From RAM1 sp050247515 (GTDB lineage: Bacteria > Pseudomonadota > Gammaproteobacteria > Burkholderiales > Burkholderiaceae_C), in NCBI GenBank assembly GCA_050247515.1, contig JBFWUB010000008.1:62001-126000 (forward strand): 64,000 nucleotides of DNA. The letters are read 5' to 3'. Shown one piece after another: positions 42,627-50,684 of the stretch. The notes under the pieces were generated by a model. The model worked only from the letters and a program-made list of their open reading frames with translations. It made no database searches and had not been told where the DNA came from. Made by a program: the position numbers and the translations under genes. How positions within the stretch are numbered: the stretch's first letter is position 1; each line of letters begins with the position of its first letter.

Positions 42627-45224
42627 ATGTTGAAAGCCTATCGTGAACACGCCGCCGAACGCGCCGCGCTCGGCATCCCGCCGCTGCCGCTGTCAGCCCA
42701 GCAGACGGCCGACCTGATCGAGCTCATCAAGAACCCGCCGGCCGGCGAAGACGCTTTCCTCATGGACCTGCTGACCTACCGCGTGCCCCCGGGCGTGGAC
42801 GATGCGGCCAAGGTCAAGGCCAGTTTCCTGGCCGCCGTGGCGCATGGCGACATATCCGTGGGCCTGGTCAGCAAGGCCAGGGCGACCGAGCTGCTGGGCA
42901 CCATGGTGGGCGGCTACAACGTCAAGCCGCTGATCGACCTGCTGGACGACAAGGACGTGGCCGCCGTGGCCGCCGCCGCGCTCAAGAAGACACTGCTGAT
43001 GTTCGACTTCTTCCACGACGTGGCTGAGAAGGCCCGGGCTGGCAATTCTTTTGCCAAGGATGTGATGCAAAGCTGGGCCGACGCCGAGTGGTTCACCACC
43101 CGCCCCGAAGTGGCCAAAAAGATCACCGTGACCGTGTTCAAGGTGACGGGCGAAACCAACACCGACGACCTGTCGCCCGCGCCCGACGCCTGGAGCCGCC
43201 CGGACATTCCGCTGCACTACCTGGCCATGCTCAAGAACGCCCGCCCCGGCATCACGCCCGAGGAAGACGGCAAGCGCGGCCCGATGAAGTTCATCGAGGA
43301 ACTCAAGAAAAAGGGCCACCTGGTGGCCTATGTGGGCGACGTGGTGGGCACGGGCTCCAGCCGCAAATCAGCCACCAACAGCATCATCTGGGGCTTTGGC
43401 GAAGACATCCCGTTCGTGCCCAACAAGCGCTTTGGCGGCGTGACGCTGGGCGGCAAGATCGCGCCGATCTTCTTCAACACGCAGGAAGACTCCGGCGCGC
43501 TGCCCATCGAAGTGGACGTGGCCAACTTCAACATGGGCGACGTGATCGACGTCTACCCCTATGACGGCAAGATCGAAAAAGACGGCAAGGTCGCGGCCAC
43601 CTTCCAGCTCAAGAGCGACGTGCTGTTTGACGAGGTGCGTGCCGGCGGGCGCATCAACCTCATCATCGGCCGCAGCCTGACGGCCAAGGCGCGTGAATTC
43701 CTGGGCCTGGCGCCCAGCACGGTGTTCCGCCTGCCCACGGTGCCCACCGCTACCCAGGCCGGCTTCACGCTGGCGCAGAAGATGGTCGGCCGCGCCTGCG
43801 GCCTTCCGACGGTGGACGGCGTGCAGCAGGGCATCCGCCCCGGCACCTACTGCGAACCCAAAATGACCACCGTGGGCAGCCAGGACACCACCGGCCCCAT
43901 GACCCGCGACGAGCTGAAAGACCTGGCCTGCCTGGGCTTTTCCGCCGACATGGTCATGCAGTCGTTCTGCCACACGGCGGCTTACCCCAAACCGGTGGAC
44001 GTCAAGACCCACCGCGAACTCCCGGCCTTCATCAGCAACCGCGGCGGCGTGGCCCTGCGACCGGGCGACGGCGTGATCCACAGCTGGCTGAACCGCCTGC
44101 TGCTGCCCGACACCGTGGGCACGGGTGGTGACAGCCACACGCGCTTTCCGATCGGCATCAGCTTCCCGGCGGGCTCGGGCCTGGTGGCCTTTGGCGCGGC
44201 CACCGGCGTCATGCCGCTGGACATGCCTGAGTCGGTGCTGGTGCGCTTCAAGGGCACCATGCAGCCCGGCATCACGCTGCGCGACCTGGTGCACGCCATT
44301 CCCTACTACGCGATCAAGCAGGGCCTGCTGACCGTGGCCAAGCAGGGCAAGATCAACGCCTTCTCCGGCCGCATCCTGGAGATCGAAGGTCTGCCCGACC
44401 TGAAGGTGGAGCAGGCGTTCGAGCTGTCTGACGCCTCGGCCGAGCGCTCCGCCGCCGGCTGCACCGTCAAGCTCAACCCCGAGCCGATCAAGGAATACCT
44501 CACCAGCAACATCGTGCTGATGAAGAACATGATCGCTGACGGCTACCAGGACAAGCGCAGCCTGGAGCGCCGCATCAAGGCCGTGGAAGCCTGGCTGGCC
44601 AAGCCCGAGCTGCTGGAGGCGGACAAGAACGCCGAGTACGCCGCCGTGATCGAGATCGACCTGAACGAGCTCAAGGAGCCGGTGCTGTGCTGCCCCAATG
44701 ATCCGGACGATGCCAAGCTGCTCAGCGAGGTGGCAGGCGCCAAGATTGACGAGGTGTTCATTGGCTCGTGCATGACCAACATTGGGCACTTCCGCGCGGC
44801 TTCCAAGCTGCTGGAAGGCAAGCGCGACATTCCGGTCAAGCTGTGGGTCGCGCCGCCCACCAAGATGGATGCGGCCGAGCTGACCAAGGAAGGCCACTAC
44901 GGCGTGTTCGGCACCGCCGGCGCCCGCACTGAAATGCCCGGCTGCAGCCTGTGCATGGGCAACCAGGCCCAGGTGCGTGAAGGCGCCACGGTGGTGTCCA
45001 CCAGCACGCGCAATTTCCCCAACCGCCTGGGCAAGAACACCAATGTGTACCTGGCGTCCGCCGAGCTGGCCGCGATTGCGTCCAAGCTGGGCCGCATCCC
45101 CACGGTGGCGGAATACCACGCCGACATGGGTGTGATCAACGCCGACGGCAGCAAGATCTACAAGTACATGAACTTCGACCAGATCGCCGAGTACAAAGAG
45201 GTGGCGGATGGCGTGACGGTGTAA
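42627..45224 (+). CDS. acnB: Aconitate hydratase B
   Basis: An 865-residue iron-sulfur enzyme isomerising citrate to isocitrate; AcnB is the main TCA aconitase in many proteobacteria. The N-terminal HEAT-like domain (MLKAYREHAAERAALGIPPLP in two parts, MLKAYREHAAERA and LGIPPLP) and the swivel motif GTGSSRKSATNSIIWG come first, as is usual for AcnB. Cluster Cys are in FIGSCMTNIGHFRAA and MPGCSLCMGNQAQV. The ATG at 42627 follows GGAG. It is 32 bp after the secreted-protein gene and ends before a strong terminator. Confidence 0.98.
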   Translation: MLKAYREHAAERAALGIPPLPLSAQQTADLIELIKNPPAGEDAFLMDLLTYRVPPGVDDAAKVKASFLAAVAHGDISVGLVSKARATELLGTMVGGYNVKPLIDLLDDKDVAAVAAAALKKTLLMFDFFHDVAEKARAGNSFAKDVMQSWADAEWFTTRPEVAKKITVTVFKVTGETNTDDLSPAPDAWSRPDIPLHYLAMLKNARPGITPEEDGKRGPMKFIEELKKKGHLVAYVGDVVGTGSSRKSATNSIIWGFGEDIPFVPNKRFGGVTLGGKIAPIFFNTQEDSGALPIEVDVANFNMGDVIDVYPYDGKIEKDGKVAATFQLKSDVLFDEVRAGGRINLIIGRSLTAKAREFLGLAPSTVFRLPTVPTATQAGFTLAQKMVGRACGLPTVDGVQQGIRPGTYCEPKMTTVGSQDTTGPMTRDELKDLACLGFSADMVMQSFCHTAAYPKPVDVKTHRELPAFISNRGGVALRPGDGVIHSWLNRLLLPDTVGTGGDSHTRFPIGISFPAGSGLVAFGAATGVMPLDMPESVLVRFKGTMQPGITLRDLVHAIPYYAIKQGLLTVAKQGKINAFSGRILEIEGLPDLKVEQAFELSDASAERSAAGCTVKLNPEPIKEYLTSNIVLMKNMIADGYQDKRSLERRIKAVEAWLAKPELLEADKNAEYAAVIEIDLNELKEPVLCCPNDPDDAKLLSEVAGAKIDEVFIGSCMTNIGHFRAASKLLEGKRDIPVKLWVAPPTKMDAAELTKEGHYGVFGTAGARTEMPGCSLCMGNQAQVREGATVVSTSTRNFPNRLGKNTNVYLASAELAAIASKLGRIPTVAEYHADMGVINADGSKIYKYMNFDQIAEYKEVADGVTV

Positions 45225-45240
45225 GCCAGCGCGTCTTTCA

Positions 45241-45272
45241 ACTGAAAAGCGGCCTTCGGGCCGCTTTTCAGT
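45241..45272 (+). terminator. Strong rho-independent terminator after acnB
   Basis: ACTGAAAAGCGGCC and GGCCGCTTTTCAGT form a perfect 14-bp stem around a TTCG tetraloop, 16 bp beyond the acnB stop. The 3' arm carries the T-run. It closes the mdh-acnB transcript. Confidence 0.92.
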
Positions 45273-45324
45273 TTCTGCGTGCTGCATCACAATGCAGGCA
45301 CTGGTTCTTCAGGGAGGAGATGCA

Positions 45325-46341
45325 ATGGCTCAAAAGGAGTTGGCGCGCGAATACCCGCCGCCCGGTGAATCGGCTTGCACCGCCGACCTGGCCGCGCGGC
45401 TCAAGGCCAAAATCATCAAGGACAACGCTGGCGGCATCATGCGACGTGACGCGCACCCCAAGATGCACGGCGTGGTCAAGGCCGAATTCATTGTCGAGCC
45501 GGGCCTCCCGCCTGAGTTGGCTGTCGGCGTGTTCAGCCAGCCGGGTACCTACCAGGCATGGATCCGATACTCCAACCAGGACGGCAGCATCAACCCGGAC
45601 ATTCACAACGACATCCGCGGCATGGCCATCAAGCTCATGGGGGTGCCGGGGCGCAAGCTGGCCGAAGGCGAGGAGGACGCGCCGACGCAGGACTTCATCC
45701 TTATCAGCACCAACGTGTTCGTCACCCGCGATGTCGAGCAGTTTGACGGCCTGATCAAGGCCCTGACCGGCAGCTTGCTGGCCAAGCTGCTGTTTTTTGC
45801 GACCCACTGGCGCGTGGTGTGGAACCTGTACCAGTCCATGAAGAAGTTCGCCAACCCCTTGCAGATCCGCTATTTCAGCACCACGCCCTACCTGCTGGGC
45901 GCGTACGCGGTGAAGTATTCGGCCATTCCGGTGGTGGCTGTGCCCGACACCATTCCATCCCCGCCCGGCGACAACTTCCTGCGCGAGGCGATGATCCGCC
46001 AGCTGGCGGCGGGCGAGGCCCGGTTTGACTTCGCGGTTCAGCTGCAGACCGATGCCGACACCATGCCGATCGAAGACCCCGGCGTGGCATGGCCAGAAGA
46101 GGTGTCGCCGTTTCGCAAGGTGGCCACCATCCGGGTCCTGCAGCAGGAATTTGACAGCGAGGCCCAGCGCACGTTTGGCGAGAACCTGTCGTACACACCC
46201 TGGCACAGCCTGCCGGAGCACCGGCCGCTGGGCGGCATCAACCGGGCGCGCAAGGTGGTGTACCGGGCGATCTCGATGTTCCGCCACGAATGCAACCACG
46301 CGCCGCGCCGCGAGCCCACGGGTTGGGATATCGGCGCCTGA
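45325..46341 (+). CDS. Small catalase-like haem protein (allene-oxide-synthase-like subgroup)
   Basis: A 338-residue member of the catalase superfamily, much shorter than true catalases (about 480 residues or more). The distal His region is in HPKMHGVVKAEF. Catalase-like strands are IRGMAIKLMG and ISTNVFVTRDVEQF. A possible proximal haem ligand is the Tyr of an R-x-x-x-Y motif (RKVVY) near residue 312. Such minimal catalase-like proteins include fatty-acid hydroperoxide-converting enzymes, so peroxide or lipid-hydroperoxide chemistry is likely. AGGGAGGAG (45311-45319) supports the ATG at 45325. It converges on the DyP gene with a 17-bp gap. Confidence 0.85.
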   Translation: MAQKELAREYPPPGESACTADLAARLKAKIIKDNAGGIMRRDAHPKMHGVVKAEFIVEPGLPPELAVGVFSQPGTYQAWIRYSNQDGSINPDIHNDIRGMAIKLMGVPGRKLAEGEEDAPTQDFILISTNVFVTRDVEQFDGLIKALTGSLLAKLLFFATHWRVVWNLYQSMKKFANPLQIRYFSTTPYLLGAYAVKYSAIPVVAVPDTIPSPPGDNFLREAMIRQLAAGEARFDFAVQLQTDADTMPIEDPGVAWPEEVSPFRKVATIRVLQQEFDSEAQRTFGENLSYTPWHSLPEHRPLGGINRARKVVYRAISMFRHECNHAPRREPTGWDIGA

Positions 46342-46358
46342 GCGCGCCGCGGGCTGCT

Positions 46359-47969
46359 TCAGGTGGGGTCCACGAGCCCCTTGGCGATCAGGCGCAGCGC
46401 GGTGAGGCTGGGCACGAAGAAGTAGTCCCCGCCGCGCGTTTCCACCAGCCGCGGGATTCTGGTCAGGAAATACGGTGCCTCGCTGCCCTGCGGGTCCACC
46501 TGGAGGACCGCCTTGCTGGGGAAGCGTTCGTCCGCGCTGTGGTTGCCCAGCAGGATTTCCTTGTCGTTGCCGGCCTTGAAGTCGTTGCCGTAGTTGATCC
46601 ATTGCTGCTGCACGAACTCAAACTGGCGGTTGATGTCGGCGTTGAGCATCATGATGATGATGCCGTGGTTGCCGTCGTTGCGGCTGCGGTCCTTCACGTC
46701 CCCATATGGCAGGCCGCGGCGCAGCACCCGGCGCCGGTTGGTCAGCGCGCCCGGTGTGTCAAAGGCGCCCTTGCTGACCTTCAGCGAGCCCGGCGGGTCA
46801 CCCGGCTCGTTGATCATCTCCAGCGACGCGCGCGGGTTGATGCGGCGGATGTGGGCACTGAACGGGCATTTGGCGCCGCTCATGTCGTCATCAAAGGTCC
46901 AGTTGCACAGCATTTCGTCCTGCTCATGCGGGCTGGCGGCCGCCAGCCGGGTGTCGAATTCCGCCTTGCTGGCGGCGTCGGGTGCCTTGACCAGCGGTGC
47001 GCCGTTGTCGCGCCAGCGGCCCACAAATTTGGCCGCCAGCAGTTCCTTGCCGCCGGGGTATTTGCTGCCGTGCTCTTCGAGGTAAGCGTCAAAAGTGGCC
47101 ACGTTTTCGTGCAGCTTGCGGTACACCATGTAGGTGCCGTTGCGCGACAGCAGCACGGGGTTGGGCGCTGGGGGGTATTCGCGGGCCTCGTCTATGTGGC
47201 CGAGCAGGAACTCGCCAACGGCCAGCGGCGCCCACTGCCCGTCGGCCAGTTGTTTGCCACGGCCGTTCACGCGGCTGGTGTCCCAGGGCACGCCCTCGAA
47301 CACCGGGTCGCCAATGCCGTCGGTGTAGCCAAAGTGTTCCTTGGCGGTGGGCATGCCGTTTTCCATGACGACTTTCACGTCCTGGTAGTCCAGCAACTCG
47401 CCGTTGTCGCCGCGGTTGCCGCCCAGCACCACCACGCCATTGGGGTATTCGGCAACCAGGCCAAGCAACCATCTGTAGGAGGCTTCCAGTTGCTCCTGCG
47501 CGGTCTCCAGCAGACCGCGGCCGTTTTGCGGCCAGCCGGGCGCGCCAGCATTGAGCGAGACGAAGATATGCACGTCCTTTTCGCGCGTGACGCGGTTGTC
47601 CCGCCAGATCGGGTCCCAGTGTTCGGGGGCGCTCGGGCCGTCGTCGCCCAGAATGTCGCGGCGGTCCTTCATGCCGGCGGCGAATTCTGGAGCAAAGTCC
47701 ATCAGCGAGGCGCGCGGTACCTCCAGGTCTTTGAGGCCCTGGTAGGTGAATGCCAGGTTCACGGTCCACAACGGTTGCCTGACCTGCCCGGGTCCGTCGC
47801 CCCAGACGGTGGCGGTCGTCACTTTGCGGGTGACTGCGCCGACAAAGGCCCGGGCCTGCGCGGCATCCCGGATGTTCAGGAACACATAGCGGGCAACCGG
47901 GTACCCAAAGCGCCCATAGGCGCGAAGCACGTTGCCTTGAATGTCCAGCAGGTCCAGTTGTTTTGTCAC
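46359..47969 (-). CDS. DyP-type haem peroxidase
   Basis: About 536 residues of the dye-decolourising peroxidase family, which uses H2O2 to oxidise dyes, phenols or other bulky substrates. The N-terminal half has IQGNVLRAYGRFGYP and ARYVFLNIRD; the distal signature is FGYTDGIGDPVFEG with the catalytic Asp. The proximal His is in CPFSAHIRRINPRAS and a conserved Arg in RRVLRRGLPYG. No signal peptide is visible. The GTG at 47969 has AAGGGGAG 5 bp upstream; a GTG at 47975 is an alternative. The ORF extension to 48215 lies in the next gene and is rejected. It is the third gene of a leftward operon with two paralogous proteins. Confidence 0.92.
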   Translation of the reverse strand: MTKQLDLLDIQGNVLRAYGRFGYPVARYVFLNIRDAAQARAFVGAVTRKVTTATVWGDGPGQVRQPLWTVNLAFTYQGLKDLEVPRASLMDFAPEFAAGMKDRRDILGDDGPSAPEHWDPIWRDNRVTREKDVHIFVSLNAGAPGWPQNGRGLLETAQEQLEASYRWLLGLVAEYPNGVVVLGGNRGDNGELLDYQDVKVVMENGMPTAKEHFGYTDGIGDPVFEGVPWDTSRVNGRGKQLADGQWAPLAVGEFLLGHIDEAREYPPAPNPVLLSRNGTYMVYRKLHENVATFDAYLEEHGSKYPGGKELLAAKFVGRWRDNGAPLVKAPDAASKAEFDTRLAAASPHEQDEMLCNWTFDDDMSGAKCPFSAHIRRINPRASLEMINEPGDPPGSLKVSKGAFDTPGALTNRRRVLRRGLPYGDVKDRSRNDGNHGIIIMMLNADINRQFEFVQQQWINYGNDFKAGNDKEILLGNHSADERFPSKAVLQVDPQGSEAPYFLTRIPRLVETRGGDYFFVPSLTALRLIAKGLVDPT

Positions 47970-48018
47970 GGTCACTCCCCTTGATGATCTTGCGCCTGGC
48001 GGGCGGCCCTTGCCGCCG

Positions 48019-48723
48019 TTACGGCCGGTACTTGCCGGGTTCCCAGGTCGGCCCGGCCAGATCGGTGGGCGCCACGCGCTGGCTGAATGCCAGGTAATTG
48101 GCCCGTACGGTGGCTGCGTCAAGCCCCTGGTTGTCCACCGCGAAGCGCGAAAACTCCTGCTTGAGGTACAGCGCCTTGAGTTGTTCGGGCAGGGGGTCGT
48201 CGTTGGACCCCACAAAATACAGGCTGGCCGGCAACTGGCACTTTTTCATGTACGTGGCAAAGCTGGCCGCGTCGTGGACCTGCTCAAAGCCGTAGCAGTG
48301 GCCCCACACCGTCCGGATGTCATCGCTGATGGCATTCCACATGCCGTGCAGGTAGCCTTCCAGATCGCCCTTGGGGCCGCCGTGGAAGTTGCACGAGAAG
48401 ACCAGGTAGCGCGACTGGAGGTGATCCTGGCGCGGCATGGCCCAGCGCCGGATGGCGTCGGGCACCACGGGCAGCCAGTCGTTCAGGGTGTCCAGCGCGC
48501 TGCCGCCGGGCAGCGACTCGGTGTAGACATCATCCAGCACGAAATAGCGGCACAGGTAGGTTTGCGGCACCTTTGTCATGGGGCTGTTGTCCCGCAGATT
48601 CCAGTTTTGCAGGGTGTCGCGCACCTTGTCGGCGAACGCGATTTCCTCACCCTGGACCACACCACCGCGGATCGGTGAAAGAATGGTCAGCGCGTAGGCG
48701 CTGCCGCTGATGTTGCCGGCCAT
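48019..48723 (-). CDS. Unrecognised protein, paralogue A of the DyP-linked pair
   Basis: A 234-residue protein of no family I recognise. The N-terminus NISGSAYALTILSPIR resembles NIAGKAYAMNVITPVR of its upstream neighbour, and RYLVFSCNFHGGPKGDLEGYL resembles its YSYMLFFSNFNGSWDQYV, so the two are diverged copies. It has no signal peptide and no obvious TM helix. It starts in the last base of the neighbour's stop region (1-bp overlap at 48723) and ends 49 bp before the DyP gene. Linkage suggests a partner or substrate-handling role for the peroxidase. The ATG at 48723 is used; a GTG at 48726 precedes it. Confidence 0.8.
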   Translation of the reverse strand: MAGNISGSAYALTILSPIRGGVVQGEEIAFADKVRDTLQNWNLRDNSPMTKVPQTYLCRYFVLDDVYTESLPGGSALDTLNDWLPVVPDAIRRWAMPRQDHLQSRYLVFSCNFHGGPKGDLEGYLHGMWNAISDDIRTVWGHCYGFEQVHDAASFATYMKKCQLPASLYFVGSNDDPLPEQLKALYLKQEFSRFAVDNQGLDAATVRANYLAFSQRVAPTDLAGPTWEPGKYRP

Positions 48724-49418
48724 CACTGACTCCCTTCACGGGCCTCGCGGGCCTTGATCTGCAGTTGCGCCAGAAGCTGGCGCTCATGGCGCCGGTGCCG
48801 CCGCTCGACCTGGTAGGCCGCCATGCTGACAATGGGCGTGGGGTACATGTCGCCCAGGTCGTGCTGCAGGCCGCGCAGCAGCGTGGTGTAGCGGGCCATG
48901 AAATCGGCGTCGGTGCCTTCGCCTGCCTTCTGGTCGAATGCGATCAGCGCCGCCTTGAGGGCTTTGGCGCTTTTGACATCGTTGGACGCCGCCAGCGGGT
49001 AGGCGTTGTAGTAGTGCTGGGTTTCAAGCTGGTTGTACTGGATATAGCGGTGAAACGGCGTCAGCGCCACGGACTTGGAGTAGCGGATGTTCCATTTCCA
49101 GAACATGTCCAGCCCGCCGGGGATGGCGAAGGTGAACGAGTCCACGTACTGGTCCCAGCTGCCGTTGAAGTTGCTGAAGAACAGCATGTACGAGTAGCCG
49201 AGCTTTTCGCGCGGCTGCTCGGACGACAGGTGGGGAAACTGGTTTTTACCGATGATGACCCAGCGCGCGTAGTGGATCAGTGACAGTGTGATCAGGCCGC
49301 TGAGCGTGCTGGGTATTTTCAGCGCGATCCAGAAGATCAGTTTGTTGAACCACGCCAGGTACCAGCGTACCGGCGTGATCACGTTCATGGCATAGGCTTT
49401 GCCGGCGATGTTGAACAT
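48723..49418 (-). CDS. Unrecognised protein, paralogue B of the DyP-linked pair
   Basis: A 231-residue protein of unknown family and paralogue of the downstream gene product. It carries a hydrophobic segment at about residues 26-50 (WFNKLIFWIALKIPSTLSGL), so it may touch or span the membrane, unlike paralogue A. The central part MLFFSNFNGSWDQYVDSF, then FWKWNIRYS and ETQHYYNAYPLAASND is rich in aromatic residues. The C-terminus is a charged helix rich in Arg, Glu and Gln. The start MFNIAGKAYAMNV follows GGGGAG. It is the first gene of the three-gene operon. Confidence 0.8.
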   Translation of the reverse strand: MFNIAGKAYAMNVITPVRWYLAWFNKLIFWIALKIPSTLSGLITLSLIHYARWVIIGKNQFPHLSSEQPREKLGYSYMLFFSNFNGSWDQYVDSFTFAIPGGLDMFWKWNIRYSKSVALTPFHRYIQYNQLETQHYYNAYPLAASNDVKSAKALKAALIAFDQKAGEGTDADFMARYTTLLRGLQHDLGDMYPTPIVSMAAYQVERRHRRHERQLLAQLQIKAREAREGSQ

Positions 49419-49490
49419 GATTGCCCTCCCCTTGAGCGGCGGATTATGGGCCGGCTTGGGCCCGCTGGCAACAATATGTTGCGTGTCCGG

Positions 49491-49756
49491 CTAAGCCCCG
49501 GCTTTGGCCAAACCCTCATAAGCGTTCTGGATCCACATTCTCAGGCGCTGGCGGTCCATCAGGCCCAGGCTGGGGCCGTCGGTGGGGGGATTGTTGCGCG
49601 CGGCCCAGAAGCTGCTGTTGCCCGCATGTCGAGTACGCCTGAATCCTCCATCCAGCGCACCAGCGGTTCCTGCGTCTGGGCGGCCAGGTCCACCAGCACG
49701 CTTGTGATCAGGTGGATGGTGGACCGGGCGGCGGCATGGGAGAAGGTGTCGGACAT
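49491..49756 (-). pseudogene. Small gene split by an apparent frameshift
   Basis: From the ATG at 49756 one frame reads MSDTFSHAAARSTIHLITSV and on to LVRWMED. About 120 bases in, a second frame one base back becomes protein-like (HAGNSSFWAARNNPP, GLMDRQRLRMWIQNAYEG) and runs to a TAG at 49491. In the first frame the reading ends at 49559 after a low-complexity tail. The region is 266 bp, one short of a whole number of codons, so one lost base near the ATGGAGGATTC (about 49650) would join both parts into about 88 residues. It could be a real frameshift, a sequencing error, or two unrelated frames. No family is recognised. Confidence 0.45.
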
Positions 49757-49822
49757 CGCGGGCTCAGGTGGATGGATGCCTTTGACTGTGGCGTATGCGT
49801 GACCTCGACCGCCGAAGGGTTC

Positions 49823-50629
49823 TCAGACCCGCGCTGCCTGCACGTGCATCCAGTCGTAGTCACGCGTGCGGCCCAGGCTGACCCAGCCTTCGTCTTCCCA
49901 GCATTTCCACCAGGCGTCGTATTCGGGCCGGGCAAAACTGGCGCGGGCGGACGACCATTTGAGCTGGTTGCGGTCGGGGTCGAAATCAAACGCGATGCCC
50001 CAGGCGTGGGTGGATGTGCTGTTGCCTCCCCGCTTGTCGCGCAGGTTGTAGCCGCCGCCAAACAGGTCCAGCCGCAGTTCGCGGATGCGATCAGGGCCGT
50101 AGTGGGACAACACGGCCGCCAGCACCCGGCCCAGACTGTCCCGGACCTTCGCGTTGCAGCGCGTGCGGGTGACGATGGTGGCCGTGTCCCACGACAGGCG
50201 CAGCGGGTAGGGCAGGTTGGTCAACACCAGTCTGCTTTCACCTGGCGGGCCATAAAACGCGTCCAGGTCAGCTTGCCGCTCCAGCGGCCAGCCGTTGGGG
50301 TTGGCCGCTACCGGTTCCAGCCGCCAGGGCTCGGGCGCATTTCCGTGCATCTGCAAATGGCCCAACTGATCCGTCGCATGGGCTGTATGCGGCCCCCACC
50401 AGCCATCGAGGTCACCTGGGTCAAAACCCGCCTTCTGGCACACCACCTGCAGGCACAGCACGGCCTGGCGCGATGCGGGCCAGGCGCGCCAGTCCGTGGG
50501 GGTGGCGAGGCTGGCCTGGTCCAGCGCGCGCAGGACGCGCCGGTGTGTGCTGTCGCCATACCGCCCGTCCACGGCGGCGCCCTTGAAGCCCAACGCGGTT
50601 TGCAGGATGCGCAATGGTTTGACGTTCAT
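49823..50629 (-). CDS. M15-family peptidase with probable peptidoglycan-binding domain
   Basis: A 268-residue zinc peptidase of the VanY/D-alanyl-D-alanine carboxypeptidase type, as in many endolysins. Residues 1-75 look like a peptidoglycan-binding domain (ILQTALGFKGAAVDGRYGD), and a second similar motif (AGFDPGDLDGWWGPHTAHA) follows. The catalytic domain has STHAWGIAFDFDPDRN, matching SxHxxGxAxD, and DYDWMHVQ for the last zinc ligand. No signal peptide is visible. The ATG at 50629 follows AAGGAG; the upstream frame to 50743 is rejected. It may be a phage-derived lysin, although no other phage gene is nearby. Confidence 0.88.
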   Translation of the reverse strand: MNVKPLRILQTALGFKGAAVDGRYGDSTHRRVLRALDQASLATPTDWRAWPASRQAVLCLQVVCQKAGFDPGDLDGWWGPHTAHATDQLGHLQMHGNAPEPWRLEPVAANPNGWPLERQADLDAFYGPPGESRLVLTNLPYPLRLSWDTATIVTRTRCNAKVRDSLGRVLAAVLSHYGPDRIRELRLDLFGGGYNLRDKRGGNSTSTHAWGIAFDFDPDRNQLKWSSARASFARPEYDAWWKCWEDEGWVSLGRTRDYDWMHVQAARV

Positions 50630-50684
50630 GCATTGCTCCTTGATGCGCCGCCAGCGTAGCAAGGGGCAGCGCCCACCGCATCCC

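Noticed and set aside
43368..45290. 640-residue reverse open frame over acnB
   Set aside because: Antisense shadow of acnB with no recognisable domain and crossing the terminator.
49446..49802. 118-residue forward open frame
   Set aside because: No ribosome site and no domain; the reverse strand gives more protein-like frames in the same stretch.
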